Notes: generated from the letters alone by a model not told the origin. A stretch of 64,000 nucleotides of DNA from an uncultured Bacilli bacterium (GCA_947588815.1 CANQAG010000006.1:28083-92082); one strand, 5' to 3'. Positions 1 through 11,860 are shown, counted from the stretch's first letter. Program-made: numbers and translations.

Positions 1-188
1 GTCGTGGTTTTTCCTTCTCCAGCTTTCGTTGGGGTGATAGCTGTCACTAATACCAATTGACCATCTTTTTTATCTTTTAATTCGTCGAGTAGTGATAGAT
101 CTATTTTACCTTTGTATTTTCCGTATGGTTCTAAATATTTTTGATCAATGCCGGCTTTAGCGGCAATATTATAAATCTCTTCTAACAT
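1..188 (-). CDS. fhs: Formate--tetrahydrofolate ligase, N-terminal part (gene runs off the window start)
   Basis: Reverse-strand translation from ATG at 188: [64 protein letters not shown]-loop [11 protein letters not shown] typical of Fhs; AGGAGG SD upstream. Confidence 0.9.
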   Translation of the reverse strand, partial: MLEEIYNIAAKAGIDQKYLEPYGKYKGKIDLSLLDELKDKKDGQLVLVTAITPTKAGEGKTT

Positions 189-235
189 AACTACCCTCCT
201 ATTTTCATTTTATTTTTATGTATCATATCATAGAG

Positions 236-1123
236 TTAATCATGGTTTAACTTATTTATGCAAAAATCGTAAGCTTCTTTCTTTGAACTAAACCAATTAA
301 CTATAAACTGATTTTTAAAATATGTGTACTGTCTTCTAGCATAAGCATGAGATTTATGCTTAATATGCTCGACAATTAAAGCGTTCGATTCATTATTCTC
401 TTTTCCAACTATAAAATCTTTGTATCCTATCGCTTGAAAAGCCTTATGATTACTTCCATATTTTGCAACCAACATCTGAACTTCTTTTTCTAGACCTTTT
501 TCAATCATATTGTCGACTCGTCGATCAATATCCTGATACAATTTTTGTCGTTCGACTTCAAGTCCTACAAAACATACATCGTAAATAGGCTGATGATGTT
601 GCCTTTCGATTAATGTTGATTTTTTTTCTCCACGCATCAAATAAATTTCAATTGCTCTAAGTACCCTTTTGCGGTTGTTCATATGAATTTTAGAGGCTTC
701 TATAGGATCGATTTTCAATAACTTTTCATAAAGTTCTTCGTTATTCAAGCACTCATATTCATTCATATCAACTTTTTGTTCTTGCAATTCTAAATCAAAA
801 TCAAAAAGCGCCGCTTTTAAATACATTCCGGTTCCTCCAACGATGATGATAGGAACATTTTTTTTCGACAATTCTGCGATTTTATTTCTGGCATCAACTT
901 GATAATTAAACGCTGAATAATCTTGATCAGGATTAACAAATGAAAAGAGATGATGTGGTACACTTTTCATTTCCATTTCACTTGGTTTTGCCGTACCGAT
1001 ATTCATATCCTTATAGATTTGAAAAGCATCACCATTGATAATTTCGCCATGAACCGTTTTCGCCACTTCAATCGCTAAAGCACTTTTCCCGACACCGGTT
1101 GGACCAACGATACAAATTATCAT
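236..1123 (-). CDS. miaA: tRNA dimethylallyltransferase
   Basis: GPTGVGKSALAIEVA, GDAFQIYKDMNIGTAKPS motifs; next to mutL. Confidence 0.95.
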   Translation of the reverse strand: MIICIVGPTGVGKSALAIEVAKTVHGEIINGDAFQIYKDMNIGTAKPSEMEMKSVPHHLFSFVNPDQDYSAFNYQVDARNKIAELSKKNVPIIIVGGTGMYLKAALFDFDLELQEQKVDMNEYECLNNEELYEKLLKIDPIEASKIHMNNRKRVLRAIEIYLMRGEKKSTLIERQHHQPIYDVCFVGLEVERQKLYQDIDRRVDNMIEKGLEKEVQMLVAKYGSNHKAFQAIGYKDFIVGKENNESNALIVEHIKHKSHAYARRQYTYFKNQFIVNWFSSKKEAYDFCINKLNHD

Positions 1124-2949
1124 ATCGCAGTCCTTTTAAACATCTTTTCAATGTCATACTTTTTAAAACGCACAATCGTCGGTCGTCCATGAGGACAACA
1201 TGTCGGATTTTTACATTTAAACAATTGATCAATCAACTGTTTCATTTCAAATAAATTAAGTCGATCATTAGCTTTTATTGAGGCCTTACAAGCCATCGTA
1301 GCTATCACATGTTTTCTTAAAGAAATTAAATCTATTTTTTCTTTTCCAAGCACTTGATCGATTAATTCTAAAATATAAGAATCATCTTTTTCTTCTCGCA
1401 AGAAAAGCGGAATTCTAGATACCTTCAAAGTATTAGTACCAAACAATTCAATCGTTAATCCGATGTCCTCTAAAAGTTTAAAATGCCTTTCATTTAATCG
1501 CATGGCATCGCTTGGATTAAGATTTACAATAATCGGAAACAATGGCGTGCATGTCTCAATATTTGAATTTAAAATCTCTTGGTATTTTTCATAATTGATT
1601 CTCTCGTTTGCGGCATGTTGATCAATCAAATAAAATCCGTCCGGCGCACTGCAAACAATGTACGTATTTAAGATTTGACCAAGTGGAGTAATCTCGTTTT
1701 TTTCTTCAATATCTACTTTTCGTTCTTCTTTAACTTCTATTTCTTTAAAGAGTTCTTTAGCTTCCGGTAATTGTTCATCGAAGTCTTCAAAATTAATCTT
1801 AATCGGTGCATTCTCTTCTATTTTTTCTTTTTTTGGCTCAGTAGCTTGATGTTGATTAGAAACCGTTGGACGAACGATATTTTCTTTAAACGGAACTTCA
1901 ATTTGCTCAAACATCGGCATCGTCGATACTTTTTCCGTCGCTTTGATATTGACTTCTTGAATGTGATTTAAATTTTTAAGTTCTTCAGAAATCGCTTTTT
2001 CAAGAGCGGTGTAAAGATTATTTTCATTGGATAGACGGACTTCTTTTTTCGTGGGATGGACATTAACGTCTACTAAAGCATAGTCAACTTTAATATCCAG
2101 CACTACAAACGGAAATTTAGAGTTAAATATATAATCACTGTATCCATCGATAATCGCCTTTTGAATTTTAGGCATATACACACTTCTTTGATTTAATAGT
2201 GTAATCATGTAATAGCGATTAGATTTTGCTATTTCAGGTAATCCTAGGTATCCTGTAACTTCAAATTCATAAGTGGAAAAAGAAATCGGTATCATCTTTT
2301 TAGCGGCATCATAGCCATAAATATTTGCGATAACTTCTAATAATTTACCATTTCCGTTAGTGGCAAAAGATAAACGATCATCAAAATATAGCGAAAAAGC
2401 CACGTCGCTTCTAGCCATTGCTAAACGTTGCATCACTTCAAGGATTGAGGAGTTTTCGGTAGTATCCGATTTTAGATATTTTAAACGTGCCGGGGTATTA
2501 AAAAACAGCTCTTCAATCGTAAAAGTAGTTCCTTTTATTAAACTCGCGTCTTCCACAGTGACATTTTCATCTTCGATAGTTACTTTTGTTCCTACGCCTT
2601 TTCCGTCAGATGTGGTCATCGTCACTTTAGAAACCGCAGCGATTGACGCTAATGCCTCGCCCCTAAAACCCATCGTTTTGATGTTAAAAAGATCTCTTTC
2701 ATTATATAGTTTGCTAGATGCATGACGCTTAAAAGCTAGAATTGCATCTTCTCGATCCATTCCGCTTCCATTATCGCTAACAATAATCTTATCGCGTCCG
2801 GCCCCATATATCATCACTTTGATTTTCGTGCTACCAGCATCCAAAGAATTTTCAACCAATTCTTTTACGACACTTGAAGGCCGTTCGATAACTTCTCCAG
2901 CAGCGATCATATTGGCAAGTTTATGATCCATCACTTTAATTACGCTCAT
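1120..2949 (-). CDS. mutL: DNA mismatch repair protein MutL
   Basis: GHKL ATPase motifs (IAAGEVIERPSSVVKELVENSLDAG, GFRGEAL), C-terminal ACKASIKANDRL and CPHGRPT. Confidence 0.97.
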   Translation of the reverse strand: MSVIKVMDHKLANMIAAGEVIERPSSVVKELVENSLDAGSTKIKVMIYGAGRDKIIVSDNGSGMDREDAILAFKRHASSKLYNERDLFNIKTMGFRGEALASIAAVSKVTMTTSDGKGVGTKVTIEDENVTVEDASLIKGTTFTIEELFFNTPARLKYLKSDTTENSSILEVMQRLAMARSDVAFSLYFDDRLSFATNGNGKLLEVIANIYGYDAAKKMIPISFSTYEFEVTGYLGLPEIAKSNRYYMITLLNQRSVYMPKIQKAIIDGYSDYIFNSKFPFVVLDIKVDYALVDVNVHPTKKEVRLSNENNLYTALEKAISEELKNLNHIQEVNIKATEKVSTMPMFEQIEVPFKENIVRPTVSNQHQATEPKKEKIEENAPIKINFEDFDEQLPEAKELFKEIEVKEERKVDIEEKNEITPLGQILNTYIVCSAPDGFYLIDQHAANERINYEKYQEILNSNIETCTPLFPIIVNLNPSDAMRLNERHFKLLEDIGLTIELFGTNTLKVSRIPLFLREEKDDSYILELIDQVLGKEKIDLISLRKHVIATMACKASIKANDRLNLFEMKQLIDQLFKCKNPTCCPHGRPTIVRFKKYDIEKMFKRTAI

Positions 2950-2952
2950 AAC

Positions 2953-5472
2953 TTACTCCTTTATTTTTTTCTTCAAATCATAAAGATAATTCAACGCCTC
3001 AAGCGGTGAAAGAGTCAATGGATCTAATTGCTTTAAATCTTTAATCCATGGTTCTTCTTTCTTATCTTCACGTTTGATGACATCTTTTGAAACTTTTACC
3101 GATTCATTCTCCAAAGAATCAAGAATTTCACGGGCTCTTTTAATCAATGTTGGGGGTAAATGCGCTAAGCGAGCGACATTTAATCCATATGATTTATTCA
3201 TCGCTCCGTCTTCCACTTTATAAAGGAAAGTAATTTGATCGTCGACTTCGCTGACTGATACATGTATGTTCTTTAAAACTTTAAGTTCCTTTTCGATGGT
3301 GGTAATTTCATGATAATGAGTAGAAAAAATCGTCTTGGCCTTAATGATTGAAGCAATATATTCAAGAATCGCCTGCGCTAATGCCATACCATCAAAAGTC
3401 GCGGTTCCTCTTCCTATTTCATCAAAAAGCAGTAATGAATTTTCATTAGCGTGTTGTAAGGCATAATTTGTTTCACTCATTTCGACCATGAAAGTAGATT
3501 GACCAGAGACTAAATCATCGGACGCGCCGATGCGTGTGAATATTTGATCGAAAATCATTAACTCAGCTTCATCGCAAGGGACGTAGCAACCGATTTGAGC
3601 CATAATCACTATCAAGGCAAATTGGCGCATATAAGTCGATTTTCCACCCATATTAGGACCGGTTATCACAAGAATATCGGTGTCTTTATCCATGATAATA
3701 TCGTTTGGAACATAGTTACTGTTTTGCATCACTTTTTCAATCACCGGATGACGCCCATTTTTAATTCTTATAATGCGATTTTCATTAAATGTCGGTTTAA
3801 CATAATGATTTTCATTTGACACTTTAGCAAATGCCAACAAACAATCAATGTATGAAATCAATTGGGCAAGAGTTTGAATTTGTTCTGTATATGAAGAAAC
3901 ATGTTTACGAAGAGCAACGAAAAGTTCGTACTCCAAAGCCGCTCTTCTTTCGTCAGCTTGAAGGATCAACGCTTCTTTTTCTTTAAGCTCTCGGGTTATA
4001 AAACGTTCCGAATTAATCGTCGTCTGTTTTCTTTCATAGCCCCACTCTTCTTTAATTTGATTGACGGCTCCTTTAGATACTTCAATATAATATCCAAAAA
4101 CTCGATTATATCCGACTTTCAAAGTTTTAATACCGGTCTTTTCTCGCTCTTGGGCTTCTAAAGAAGCCACCCATGATTTACCATCAGTCGATAAAAAGAT
4201 CAATTCATCAAGTTCTTTGGAATATCCACGCTTAAAGATACCGCCTTCTTTAATCGTAAGAGGCACATCTTCGTCGATTGCTTTTTCCAACATATTAGTC
4301 AAATCAGAAAAATCATAATCAAGACCTTTTAATAAATTGACATTTTCGTTATTTAACATTTTTAAATCGCTTAGTAAAGATGGCACTAGTTCAAGAGATT
4401 TTTTAAGTTGTAATAAATCTCGACCAGAAGCACTTCCAAAATTGATTTTAGCAATCAAGCGTTCTAAATCATAAATATCGCGTAAATCTTTTGAAATATC
4501 ATTGGCAAGCAAAAAGTTATCAATAAAAGAAGCTACGATACTTTGGCGCTTTAAAATTTCATTTAAATCTGCCGTTGGTTTAACGATCCATTTTTTAAGA
4601 AGACGCGATCCCATATTGGTTAAAGTCTTATCTAACAGCCAAAATAAAGTACCATATGTTTCATCGCTTCTTATAGTTCTGACTAATTCTAAATTCACTC
4701 GCGAAAAATGATCGATTTGCATGTCTGAAGTAGAACGCAACACTTTGGCTTTTTGCAAATAATTAAGCTCTCGTTTTTGCGTTTCTTTAAGATAATTCAA
4801 AAGACGCACCAAAGCATGTTGCTGAAAAACATCACGCACATCCGAAAGAACATAGTCATGTTCCATCGTGATGTTATCGTCATTTTCATAAGAGATTAAT
4901 ATATTATCGCGACTTTTGATTTTTAAAATGTCTTGATGGCTAAAAGAAGTTGAAACCACCACTTCACGAATCGCTAAATTTAAAATTTCATTGATTACAA
5001 GCTCGATATCCTTTTCGATATTTTCGACATATATTTCACCGGTAGAAATATCGGCGTAAGCAAAAACATAATAATTTTCGCTACTTCCAATACACCCGAT
5101 GTAATTATTGCCTTTTTGTTTTACATCCACCACTGCGCCGGGAGTAATGATTTGAACAACATCGCGTTCCACTAATCCTTTGGCGGTGCTTGGATCTTCC
5201 ATTTGCTCGACAATTCCGACTTTGTAGCCTTTTTTGATCAATTTTTCGATGTAGGCATCGATTGCATGATGTGGAACTCCACACATCGGAACCCGTTCTT
5301 CTACACCGGCACTTTTCCCGGTTAATGCTAATTGCAATTCGCGCGAGGCGATCTTTGCATCATCAAAAAACAATTCATAAAAATCGCCGAGTCGAAAAAG
5401 AATCAAAGTATCTGGATGTTTATTTTTGATACTCAAATATTGCATCATCATCGGCGTATACTTCTTTTCCAT
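2953..5472 (-). CDS. mutS: DNA mismatch repair protein MutS
   Basis: N-term TPMMMQYLSIKNKHPDTLILFRLGDFYELF, Walker A GPNMGGKSTYMRQ, DEIGRGTATFDGMA. Confidence 0.98.
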   Translation of the reverse strand: MEKKYTPMMMQYLSIKNKHPDTLILFRLGDFYELFFDDAKIASRELQLALTGKSAGVEERVPMCGVPHHAIDAYIEKLIKKGYKVGIVEQMEDPSTAKGLVERDVVQIITPGAVVDVKQKGNNYIGCIGSSENYYVFAYADISTGEIYVENIEKDIELVINEILNLAIREVVVSTSFSHQDILKIKSRDNILISYENDDNITMEHDYVLSDVRDVFQQHALVRLLNYLKETQKRELNYLQKAKVLRSTSDMQIDHFSRVNLELVRTIRSDETYGTLFWLLDKTLTNMGSRLLKKWIVKPTADLNEILKRQSIVASFIDNFLLANDISKDLRDIYDLERLIAKINFGSASGRDLLQLKKSLELVPSLLSDLKMLNNENVNLLKGLDYDFSDLTNMLEKAIDEDVPLTIKEGGIFKRGYSKELDELIFLSTDGKSWVASLEAQEREKTGIKTLKVGYNRVFGYYIEVSKGAVNQIKEEWGYERKQTTINSERFITRELKEKEALILQADERRAALEYELFVALRKHVSSYTEQIQTLAQLISYIDCLLAFAKVSNENHYVKPTFNENRIIRIKNGRHPVIEKVMQNSNYVPNDIIMDKDTDILVITGPNMGGKSTYMRQFALIVIMAQIGCYVPCDEAELMIFDQIFTRIGASDDLVSGQSTFMVEMSETNYALQHANENSLLLFDEIGRGTATFDGMALAQAILEYIASIIKAKTIFSTHYHEITTIEKELKVLKNIHVSVSEVDDQITFLYKVEDGAMNKSYGLNVARLAHLPPTLIKRAREILDSLENESVKVSKDVIKREDKKEEPWIKDLKQLDPLTLSPLEALNYLYDLKKKIKE

Positions 5473-5548
5473 ACTACTACCTCATACTGCAATTTTTATT
5501 ATAACAATTTTAAGGATGTTTTTCGAGATAAAAAACATACTTAGAAAA

Positions 5549-6061
5549 TTACTTATCTTCGAGATAATTAGGATTTACATTCATTAAAATTTCTTCGTCG
5601 ATTGAAATATCTTCTTTATAATCATCGGCACAGTTTACTACTAGAATCGCTTCCGCGAAACAATCGACTAAATAAAGGCTTTCGATTTTTAAATTGACAA
5701 CCCCATTGCTTTCTAATTCCATCTTGCTGCAAGTCGGATAATGAGAAACATAAACTTTTATAAAACGCTCTTCTGAAATTGTTTTTAAATCCCGATACAC
5801 CATGGTAAATGGTTCTTCAAATTCAATCGTCTCATTGTAAACCGATGACTTTTGATCATGATTGGAAGCGTACCATAATTGAATATCAAAAGAACCTTTT
5901 AAAGTAATCTTCCCTTGCGATTCAATGGTTTCATATTTAAGGTTGATAATCCAGCAACCTAACGTTTTAGAAATATCCTCATCAATATAAATGCGTTTAT
6001 TAATGATACTGGAAAGTTTTCCTTTACCAATTAAAGTTTTCGCGGCGATTTCACGATACAT
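5549..6061 (-). CDS. cotE: Outer spore coat morphogenetic protein CotE
   Basis: YREIAAKTLIGKGKLS...LGCWIINLKYE...FDIQLWYAS; position between mutS and ymcA/miaB as in Bacillus. Confidence 0.88.
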   Translation of the reverse strand: MYREIAAKTLIGKGKLSSIINKRIYIDEDISKTLGCWIINLKYETIESQGKITLKGSFDIQLWYASNHDQKSSVYNETIEFEEPFTMVYRDLKTISEERFIKVYVSHYPTCSKMELESNGVVNLKIESLYLVDCFAEAILVVNCADDYKEDISIDEEILMNVNPNYLEDK

Positions 6062-6102
6062 AAAAAAATCCTCCTCTACTAATATATGAGAAGGATACCT
6101 TT

Positions 6103-6417
6103 TTATTTCAAAGCCTGTTGCAACTTTTCTAAAAGGAGCATTACTTCCTCGCGTTCTAAATAAAAGTTTACAATCAAGGGGTTTTCATCGTAACTTTTTT
6201 TTAATTCGAGATATTTTTGGCGATTAATTTGATAATTTTTCTCATCGTTGATCGCTAAAGCCGTCTTTTTTTGCCACTTTTTTATTTCTATTTCCAACAT
6301 GTTCAATTCAGAACTCTCAAGAATCATTTTCTTCAATTCTAAAAAACGGATAACTGCTGGATTATCAAAAAAAGTTTTGATAAATTCGTCTAAATCATTT
6401 TTTAATTTTTCATTCAT
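6103..6417 (-). CDS. ricA: YlbF/YmcA family protein (RicA-like)
   Basis: Helical YlbF/YmcA-type sequence, immediately downstream of miaB. Confidence 0.75.
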   Translation of the reverse strand: MNEKLKNDLDEFIKTFFDNPAVIRFLELKKMILESSELNMLEIEIKKWQKKTALAINDEKNYQINRQKYLELKKSYDENPLIVNFYLEREEVMLLLEKLQQALK

Positions 6418-7858
6418 CGCTTACCAATTCTCCGATTAAAGAAAATGTATGTGACTCCAAAATTTTAACTTTTACAATTTTACCGATTAAATCTTTGGAT
6501 CCTTTAAAGTTGACGAGTTTCATAGTTTCAGTATAACCACTTAAAATATCATCTCTCTTTTTAGAAGTTCCCTCAACTAAAACATCATAGACGTTATTTA
6601 TATAGCGTTTTGCTCTTTCTTCCGCTTCTTGTTCAACCACTTTGACCAAGCGATCAAATCTTCTTTTTTTCTCTTCCATCGAAACGTTATCTTCCATTTT
6701 AGCTGCAGGGGTTCCTACACGTGGAGAATAGATAAAAGTAAAGGCACTATCAAAGTGACAATATTGAACCATCTTTAAAGTTTCTTCAAAATCGGCTTCA
6801 CTTTCATTGGGAAAACCGACAATAATATCCGTCGTTAAAGCGACATCCTTAATAAGACTTTTCAGTTCATCGACTAATTGGCGATATTGAAAAGCAGTGT
6901 ATCTTCTTCCCATTCTGCGTAACACATCGTCACTACCCGATTGAAGCGGAAGATGAATACATGGCATGATATTTTTATATTTAGCGATCACTTCAAACAT
7001 CTCTTTGGAAAAATCCCACGGATGTGAAGTCGTAAAACGAAGTCGTGCAATACCGGTCTTAGCTACTAATTCTAAAAGTTTAGCAAAGTTTAAATTTGAA
7101 TCCAGATCTTTACCATATGCATTGACATTTTGACCTAAAAGAGTAATTTCTTGATAACCATTATCAACAAGATTCTGGCATTCATTTAAAATATCGGCCA
7201 CGCGACGACTTCTTTGCTTGCCACGGGTATATGGAACAATGCAATAAGTGCAAAACTTATCGCATCCGTACATGATATTTACAAAGGCTTTAAAGCGATC
7301 ACTTCGCGCCAAAGGAATTCCTTCAATCACTTCGCCTTCTTTTGACAAAACTTCAATTACACGTTTTTCATCAAAAACCACTTCGTCTAAAAGTTGTGGT
7401 AAGCGAAAGATATTGTGGGTCCCAAAAACCAAATCAACTTGAGGATATGATTTTTTTACTTGCTCGACGATATGAGTTTGTTGCACCATGCATCCGCATA
7501 AAGCGATAATTGCTCCCGGATTAATGTCTTTCAAACGTTTCAAAGAACCGATTTCTCCAAAAACTTTATCTTCGGCGTTCTCTCTTACCGCACAAGTATT
7601 TAAAATCAATAAATCCGACTTTAAAGGATCGTCTACAGGCACAAAACCCAGTTCTTGAAGAATCCCTTCAATCGCTTCAGAGTCTAAAACATTAGCTTGA
7701 CAACCATATGTTCTAATAAAATATTTACGATTTTTGGCAAACTCTAACAATCGTGAAGAATAAGTGATCTCTTCATGAATAATTTTAGTTGCTTCCTTGC
7801 TACGTTTAGCCGCTTCTTTTAAAGAAGGCAAGCTGTGCTCCTTTATTTGCTTCTTCAT
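6410..7858 (-). CDS. miaB: tRNA-2-methylthio-N6-dimethylallyladenosine synthase
   Basis: TYGCQANVLDSE, radical-SAM CDKFCTYCIVPYTRG, C-terminal TRAM region. Confidence 0.96.
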   Translation of the reverse strand: MKKQIKEHSLPSLKEAAKRSKEATKIIHEEITYSSRLLEFAKNRKYFIRTYGCQANVLDSEAIEGILQELGFVPVDDPLKSDLLILNTCAVRENAEDKVFGEIGSLKRLKDINPGAIIALCGCMVQQTHIVEQVKKSYPQVDLVFGTHNIFRLPQLLDEVVFDEKRVIEVLSKEGEVIEGIPLARSDRFKAFVNIMYGCDKFCTYCIVPYTRGKQRSRRVADILNECQNLVDNGYQEITLLGQNVNAYGKDLDSNLNFAKLLELVAKTGIARLRFTTSHPWDFSKEMFEVIAKYKNIMPCIHLPLQSGSDDVLRRMGRRYTAFQYRQLVDELKSLIKDVALTTDIIVGFPNESEADFEETLKMVQYCHFDSAFTFIYSPRVGTPAAKMEDNVSMEEKKRRFDRLVKVVEQEAEERAKRYINNVYDVLVEGTSKKRDDILSGYTETMKLVNFKGSKDLIGKIVKVKILESHTFSLIGELVSDE

Positions 7859-7869
7859 TTTTACTCCCG

Positions 7870-8136
7870 CTATTTCTTTTTTTCTATTCTTAATTTGATT
7901 GCTGTTTTTTCTTTTCCTTCAATTTCTATTTCCTTAAAAGAAGGAATCATATATATTTCAATACCAGAAGGTACGAGATATCCTCGAGCAATTGCGACAG
8001 CTTTGATCGCTTGATTTAAAGAACCGGCACCTACGGTGTTTACTTCAAGGTAATCTTGGTCACGAATAATATTGCTGATTGCGCCCGCCACAGCAGTGAC
8101 AGATGACTGTGACGCCACTTTTATTTGCTGTATCAT
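7870..8136 (-). CDS. spoVS: Stage V sporulation protein S
   Basis: Internal Met start MIQQIKVASQSSVTAVAGAISNIIRDQDYLEVNTVGAGSLNQAIKAVAIARGYL; ORF track start is 13 codons upstream. Confidence 0.92.
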   Translation of the reverse strand: MIQQIKVASQSSVTAVAGAISNIIRDQDYLEVNTVGAGSLNQAIKAVAIARGYLVPSGIEIYMIPSFKEIEIEGKEKTAIKLRIEKKK

Positions 8137-8180
8137 TTTTGTTTTCTCCTCTTTCAAAAAATATGAAAGAGTCAAAAAAA

Positions 8181-8972
8181 CTAGACCTCTATTGTCAATA
8201 TTTTATAAATTGGTTTGATGGCTATACAGCGATTATTGTTATCAAAAGATAAAATCACTGCGTTAAACAAGCTTTGATCATCATCATTTTCAATTGTAAA
8301 TGTACTCGATAATCCGGTCCAAGTTCTAGTGATTACTTCTTCTTTTCCGGCTCCTAAAATGCCATTATAAGGCCCACACATCCCAACATCGGAAATATAG
8401 GCCGTGCCATTTGGCAAGAGGCGATAATCACGCGTTTGAACATGTGTGTGTGTGCCAAGTAAAGCGCCGATTTTCCCGTCAAAAGCATAGGCTAAAGCTA
8501 GTTTTTCACCAGTTGCCTCTGCATGAAAATCGACGATGTGAATATCAGCTTGATCTTCTTGAATTATTTCTTTTAAAGCCTCGAAAGGATTATTGGCATT
8601 TAAATTAATAAATGCTCTACCCAACAAATTGGTAACGCGGATTTTTTTACCGGAAAAAGTTTCTAGAACCGTAGTACCCAAACCCGGAATAGAATAATGG
8701 AGATTATAAGGTCTAAGAAGATTATCGCAATCATCGATGAAATTGAAAATCTCTTTTCTAGCTCCATAGTGATTTCCAAGAGTGATACAATCAATACCAC
8801 AATCGATTAATTCATCATAATTCGCTCTTGAAATTCCTTTGCCATGCGTGGCATTTTCACCATTGGCGATAATGAATTCAATTTCATATTCTTCTTGGAG
8901 TTCTTGTATCATTCGAGCGACAACTTGACGTCCGGATTTTGCGACAATATCACCGATAAAAAGAATATTCAT
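8181..8972 (-). CDS. ymdB: YmdB family metallophosphoesterase
   Basis: MNILFIGDIVAKSGRQ, NGENATHGKGI, LGNHYG, VDFHAEATGEK, GTHTHVQT. Confidence 0.93.
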   Translation of the reverse strand: MNILFIGDIVAKSGRQVVARMIQELQEEYEIEFIIANGENATHGKGISRANYDELIDCGIDCITLGNHYGARKEIFNFIDDCDNLLRPYNLHYSIPGLGTTVLETFSGKKIRVTNLLGRAFINLNANNPFEALKEIIQEDQADIHIVDFHAEATGEKLALAYAFDGKIGALLGTHTHVQTRDYRLLPNGTAYISDVGMCGPYNGILGAGKEEVITRTWTGLSSTFTIENDDDQSLFNAVILSFDNNNRCIAIKPIYKILTIEV

Positions 8973-8992
8973 GAGTTCTCCTTTCTAAAAGA

Positions 8993-9009
8993 AAGGCCTT
9001 AAAGGCCTT
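8993..9009 (-). terminator. Short GC-rich hairpin between rny and ymdB
   Basis: AAGGCC...GGCCTT inverted repeat in the rny-ymdB gap. Confidence 0.5.
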
Positions 9010-9020
9010 ATTTATTTCTA

Positions 9021-10583
9021 TTATTTTGCAATTTCTGTAGCCCGCAATTCGCGAATAACCGAAACTTTAATTTGACCCGGATAAGTCATTTCATTTTCAA
9101 TTTTATCTCTGATATCACGCGCCAATTTAAACGATGCTAAATCGTCAACCTTATCGGGAACCACCATGACTCTTACTTCACGACCAGATTGCATCGCAAA
9201 TGACGAAGACACACCTTCAAATTGCTTACAAATATTTTCTATTTGTTCGATTCTTTGAATGTAATTTTCTAATGTTTCGCTCCGGGCTCCAGGTCTTGCC
9301 GCTGAAAGCGTGTCTGCTGCAGCAACCAAATGAGAAATTACAAACTTAGCCGGCACGTCACCATGGTGCGATTCGATTGCATTGATTACAACTTCAGGTT
9401 CTCCATATTTTTTAGCAAGTCGCACCCCGATTTCAACATGGCTTCCATCCATTTCAAAATCAGCAGCTTTACCGACATCGTGGAGTAAGCCAGCTCGCTT
9501 TGCAAGATTTTGATCCAAACCTAATTCAGCTGCCATTACGCCAGCTAAATAAGCCACCTGAACCGAGTGATCAAAGACATTTTGTCCATATGAAGTCCGA
9601 TATTTTAAACGTCCTACATAAGTTAATAAATCTTTATTAATGCGTGGTAACCCAAGTTTTAATGCTGCTTGCATTCCTGCTTCTTTAACCGAACGATCAA
9701 CTTCGGCTTTGGCTTTTTCACAAATTTCTTCAATCCGTCCCGGTTGAATTCTCCCGTCTTTAATCAATAATTCCAAAGCTAAACGAGCCGTCTCTCTTCT
9801 AATTGGGTCAAAGCAAGAAACAGTAATTACTTCCGGAGTATCGTCGATTAAAATATCGACACCTAAAAGTTGCTCCAAAGTCCTGATATTGCGACCTTCT
9901 CTTCCAATGATTCTCCCTTTCATTTCATCGCTTGGAAGCGGAACTACAGAAACAGTTCTTTCTGTCGTTACTTCTTGTGCGTATTTATCGATGGCGAGTG
10001 CCAATAAATCACGAGCCTTATTGTCAGCTTGCTCTTTTGCTTCATCTTCACGATTTTTAATGAAAGCTGCGATTTCTTGAGAAAGTTTCTCTTCAACTCT
10101 TTTAAATATTTCAGTCTTAGCTTCATTGATCGACATTTGCGAAACTTTCTCTAATTCAGTAATAATCGCATCAATTTTTTCTTGTAAAACAAGTTCTTTT
10201 CGCGATAATTCTTTATTGCGTCGATCAAGCAAGTCGTTCTTTTCCTCTAAGTTTTTTTCTTTTTCAAGCAAAGCGAGATCTCGTCGATCAATGCTTTGCT
10301 CTCTTGCCGTCAATTTATTTTCAACATTGACTGCTTCTTGCTTTCTTTCCTTAATTTCTCGCTCGGCTTCAAGTTTCATCTCATAAACCGTAGATTTGGC
10401 ATCTAATTGAGCATTTTTTATAATGTGCTCTCCTTTAATCTCTGCATCTTTAATAATCTTTTCAGCTTTTTTAGTAGCTTGCTTTGATTTTAAAACCGGA
10501 ATGAATCGGCAAATTAAAAAGCCGGCCACAAGTCCGATGACGAGAAAAAGGATGATTAAAAGTACGGCTGTTCCTGTATCCAT
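9021..10583 (-). CDS. rny: Ribonuclease Y
   Basis: N-terminal TM, coiled coil, KH domain ([17 protein letters not shown]), HD domain ([15 protein letters not shown]). Confidence 0.96.
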   Translation of the reverse strand: MDTGTAVLLIILFLVIGLVAGFLICRFIPVLKSKQATKKAEKIIKDAEIKGEHIIKNAQLDAKSTVYEMKLEAEREIKERKQEAVNVENKLTAREQSIDRRDLALLEKEKNLEEKNDLLDRRNKELSRKELVLQEKIDAIITELEKVSQMSINEAKTEIFKRVEEKLSQEIAAFIKNREDEAKEQADNKARDLLALAIDKYAQEVTTERTVSVVPLPSDEMKGRIIGREGRNIRTLEQLLGVDILIDDTPEVITVSCFDPIRRETARLALELLIKDGRIQPGRIEEICEKAKAEVDRSVKEAGMQAALKLGLPRINKDLLTYVGRLKYRTSYGQNVFDHSVQVAYLAGVMAAELGLDQNLAKRAGLLHDVGKAADFEMDGSHVEIGVRLAKKYGEPEVVINAIESHHGDVPAKFVISHLVAAADTLSAARPGARSETLENYIQRIEQIENICKQFEGVSSSFAMQSGREVRVMVVPDKVDDLASFKLARDIRDKIENEMTYPGQIKVSVIRELRATEIAK

Positions 10584-10811
10584 TTTCTTCCTCCTTTTCG
10601 TGGTAAATCATTAAAATATTACCAATCGATACATAAAATAAGCGTAATAGTTCCATTAATGTATCCTAATTAAATAAATTAACATTAAATATTGAGAATG
10701 GAATAAATCCAAATCATAACTAATCTGCTCAACACTCTATGAGTGCAATAATATTATAACAATAAAAACCTAATTAATAAAAGATAAATCTTATAATATT
10801 TCTATTACATT

Positions 10812-10832
10812 AAAAAAGGAGGCCATGCCTCC
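10812..10832 (-). terminator. Intrinsic terminator of recA
   Basis: GGAGGC-ATG-GCCTCC followed by T6 on the minus strand. Confidence 0.85.
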
Positions 10833-10840
10833 GTGTATAT

Positions 10841-11842
10841 TTATTGTTCTTGACGCTTTTCATTGATTTTAGCAACTAAATTATCATAAACTTCAGGATG
10901 TTGTTTTAAAAATTCTTTGGCTGCCTCTCGTCCTTGACCGACTCGTTCTCCTAAAATTTCAAACCAAGAACCGGCTTTTTTGGCAAGATCATATTCCAAG
11001 GCCATATCGAGTGCTTCACCATACTTTGAAAAGCCTTCGCCATATATCAATTCAACTTTACAACTCTTAAATGGTGGTGCCACTTTATTTTTAACCACTT
11101 TTATATTAACGACATTTCCGATAATTTGATCGCCTTCTTTTAACGCTTCTCCTTTACGAATATCTATGCGGATAGAAGCATAAAACTTTAAGGCACGTCC
11201 TCCGGTTGTTACTTCAGGATTACCATAAATAACACCAACTTTTTCTCTTAATTGATTAATGAAGATAACGGTGCAAGAAGATTTATTCAAAACTCCGGCA
11301 AGTTTTCTCATTGCCTTTGACATTAATCTAGCATGAGCACCCACATTTGAATCGGACATCACTCCTTCTAATTCACTTTGGGGAACTAAAGCGGCAACTG
11401 AATCGACGACAATAATATCAATGGCTCCTGATTTAGCAAGCATTTCGACTATTTCAAGCGCTTGTTCTCCATGATCGGGTTGAGCCAAAATAAGTTCATC
11501 GGTATTGACGCCGAGTTTAGTAGCATATACCGGATCAATCGCATGTTCAGCATCGACAAAAGCCGCTCTACCACCTTTTTTCTGGGCCTCAGCAATCGCG
11601 GTTAAAGCTAAAGTGGTTTTTCCTGAAGATTCAGGTCCGAAAATTTCAATAATTCGACCTTTGGGATAACCCCCGATACCTAGTGCATTATCGATTAGAA
11701 GTGAGCCGCTAGGAATAGTATCGACATCGATATTAGGGCGATCGCCAAGTTTCATTACGGCTCCTTTGCCAAATAATTTTTCAATGTCGCGAATAGTTTC
11801 TTCTAATTTTTCATCTTTTGTCTTTACTTTTTCTTGTGCCAT
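10841..11842 (-). CDS. recA: Recombinase RecA
   Basis: [54 protein letters not shown]. Confidence 0.99.
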   Translation of the reverse strand: MAQEKVKTKDEKLEETIRDIEKLFGKGAVMKLGDRPNIDVDTIPSGSLLIDNALGIGGYPKGRIIEIFGPESSGKTTLALTAIAEAQKKGGRAAFVDAEHAIDPVYATKLGVNTDELILAQPDHGEQALEIVEMLAKSGAIDIIVVDSVAALVPQSELEGVMSDSNVGAHARLMSKAMRKLAGVLNKSSCTVIFINQLREKVGVIYGNPEVTTGGRALKFYASIRIDIRKGEALKEGDQIIGNVVNIKVVKNKVAPPFKSCKVELIYGEGFSKYGEALDMALEYDLAKKAGSWFEILGERVGQGREAAKEFLKQHPEVYDNLVAKINEKRQEQ

Positions 11843-11860
11843 ATTTTTATCCTCACTTTA